A stretch of 14,757 nucleotides of DNA from Gammaproteobacteria bacterium HGW-Gammaproteobacteria-14 (GTDB lineage Bacteria; Pseudomonadota; Gammaproteobacteria; Pseudomonadales; Alcanivoracaceae): NCBI GenBank assembly GCA_002840115.1, contig PGZG01000021.1:1-14757 (forward strand), given 5' to 3'. Positions 13,718 to 14,757 of the stretch are shown in pieces (the first letter of the stretch is position 1; every line of letters starts with the position of its first letter). The position numbers were made by a program, and so were the translations under genes. The notes beneath the pieces were generated by a model, which saw only the letters and a list, made by a program, of their open reading frames with translations, did no database searches and was not told the origin of the DNA.

Positions 13718-14757
13718 TTAATGCGGCAAGCGAATGCCAACCTGATCAATACGCTCGCCATCCATGCTGCGAACCCGCAAGCGCAGGTCACCGATGAACA
13801 GGGTGTCGCCGACCACCGGCTGACCAATGCGACGCCGGAACAGGGCATCCAGCGTCAGGGTGCCAATCCGTGCATCCGGCAGAATAACGCCATAGGCAAA
13901 CGACAGCTCTGCCACGGAGACATCGCCACGGACGGTAAAATCACCGTAGAAGCGTTTAATCGAGGGCGTCACCGTTTGGCAAAGTGCCGCCAGTGAAGCC
14001 TCCTCGTTAACCGGCGCCAGCCAGCCGATATGATCACCGGCGGCGACCACCGTGCCGACATCATTGAGCCGCCGATCCTCGCGGAGTATCACCAGCGGCT
14101 GCGCTTCGCCAACCTGGAGATCGCCCAGCTTTTTTCCCTCGGCCCGGGATCCGGCTTCGACAATAAACTGAATCAAGTGCAGATGGCCGCCGCCTTTCCA
14201 GCTGGAAACCTGCAAAGGTGCGGGCAGGGCAGGCAGGGATACCCGCAGCCGTCGGGCCAGCCAGGCCATGGTGCTGCCCTGCAGTAGCAGGGATGCCAGC
14301 ACTACGATCAGGGTCACATCGAACAGCAGCCGGGTTTGGCTGATGCCTGCCAGCAGCGGGAACATGGCCAATACAATCGGCACCGCACCGCGCAGGCCGG
14401 TCCAGGAGACAAACAACTTTTCCCGCCAGTCAAAGTGGAACGGTAGCAGGCTTATCCAGACCGCTAGTGGCCGGGCAACAAACATCAGGAACAGGGCGAT
14501 CAACAGGGCTTCGATGCCGTGCTCACCCAGAGTCGACGGTGTTACCAGCAAACCGAGCAACAGGAACATGCCGGACTGGGCCAGCCATGCCATGGAGTCC
14601 ATGGAGCGCAATACGTTGTCCCCGGCGCCGCCGCGCCGGTTACCGGCAATCAGCCCCGCCAGATACACGGCCAGAAAGCCGGAGCCGCCCAATGCATTGG
14701 TGGCGGCAAAAACACTGGCGCCACCGGTGCACAGCAACAGGGCATGGAGCCCCTCGT
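13718..14757 (-). CDS. nhaP2: Potassium/proton antiporter, NhaP2/CvrA family, N-terminus beyond window
   Basis: The frame stays open to the right edge (EGLHAL precedes a TTG at 14737), so the N-terminal part is missing. 345 residues are visible of an expected ~575. The visible part has the last membrane helices of a CPA1-type exchanger, with the conserved SWTGLRGAVPIVLAMFPLLAG segment (about 117-137). An RCK_C/TrkA-C-like regulatory domain follows (about 190-255, including VVAAGDHIGWLAPV), then a C-terminal CorC/HlyC-associated domain (about 270-345, including RIGQPVVGDTLFIGDLRLRV). This three-domain order is that of NhaP2/CvrA antiporters, which exchange K+ (or Na+) for H+ across the inner membrane and help cells at low osmolarity or high K+. 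It ends with TAA at 13718, followed by a terminator. Ion preference cannot be read from the sequence. Confidence 0.92.
   Translation of the reverse strand, partial: EGLHALLLCTGGASVFAATNALGGSGFLAVYLAGLIAGNRRGGAGDNVLRSMDSMAWLAQSGMFLLLGLLVTPSTLGEHGIEALLIALFLMFVARPLAVWISLLPFHFDWREKLFVSWTGLRGAVPIVLAMFPLLAGISQTRLLFDVTLIVVLASLLLQGSTMAWLARRLRVSLPALPAPLQVSSWKGGGHLHLIQFIVEAGSRAEGKKLGDLQVGEAQPLVILREDRRLNDVGTVVAAGDHIGWLAPVNEEASLAALCQTVTPSIKRFYGDFTVRGDVSVAELSFAYGVILPDARIGTLTLDALFRRRIGQPVVGDTLFIGDLRLRVRSMDGERIDQVGIRLPH

Noticed and set aside
1..14757. Search by eye for insertion sequences, phage genes, tRNA genes or CRISPR repeats.
   Set aside because: No transposase-like protein, tRNA-like fold or regularly spaced repeat was seen; the region reads as ordinary chromosomal core.

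Overview
The window looks like chromosomal core sequence from an oil-degrading marine gammaproteobacterium, most likely Alcanivorax or a close relative. The strongest clue is the wax ester synthase/diacylglycerol acyltransferase at 5225-6598. Over its whole length it resembles what I remember of Alcanivorax borkumensis AtfA1, but it is not identical. No database was searched. Moderate GC, compact gene packing and the mix of lipid-storage, fatty-acid oxidation and ion-transport genes fit that assignment. I see no transposase, integrase, tRNA, rRNA, CRISPR array or prophage gene.

Layout from left to right. The left edge cuts a YgjP-type zinc metallohydrolase (+). A tight two-gene operon follows (+): a full-length NfeD membrane serine protease and a slipin of the SPFH/stomatin family. 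A convergent hairpin separates these from a small HopJ-family protein (-). Divergent from HopJ are a DUF202 membrane protein and a YdjM-type membrane hydrolase (+), 14 bases apart. A strong bidirectional terminator lies between YdjM and a cold-shock protein (-). Next come the wax ester synthase and, 48 bases upstream of it, a short-chain dehydrogenase (both -), probably one lipid-storage operon. Divergent from that is a large hybrid sensor kinase (+). It converges on a YebC/YeeN-type protein (-). Divergent again is a TIGR04219-like outer-membrane protein (+), which converges on a ~600-residue acyl-CoA dehydrogenase (-). The right edge cuts an NhaP2/CvrA-type potassium/proton antiporter (-).

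Functional themes are the making and burning of acyl chains (wax ester synthase, dehydrogenase/reductase, acyl-CoA dehydrogenase) and envelope upkeep and sensing (NfeD-slipin, DUF202, YdjM, outer-membrane protein, hybrid kinase, antiporter). The longest gene-free stretch is the 232 bases at 10688-10919. I do not see a clearly new multi-gene system. The items most worth checking are the dehydrogenase-wax synthase pair, the orphan hybrid kinase, overlapping divergent promoter candidates at 3213-3253, and several hairpin or anti-Shine-Dalgarno arrangements.
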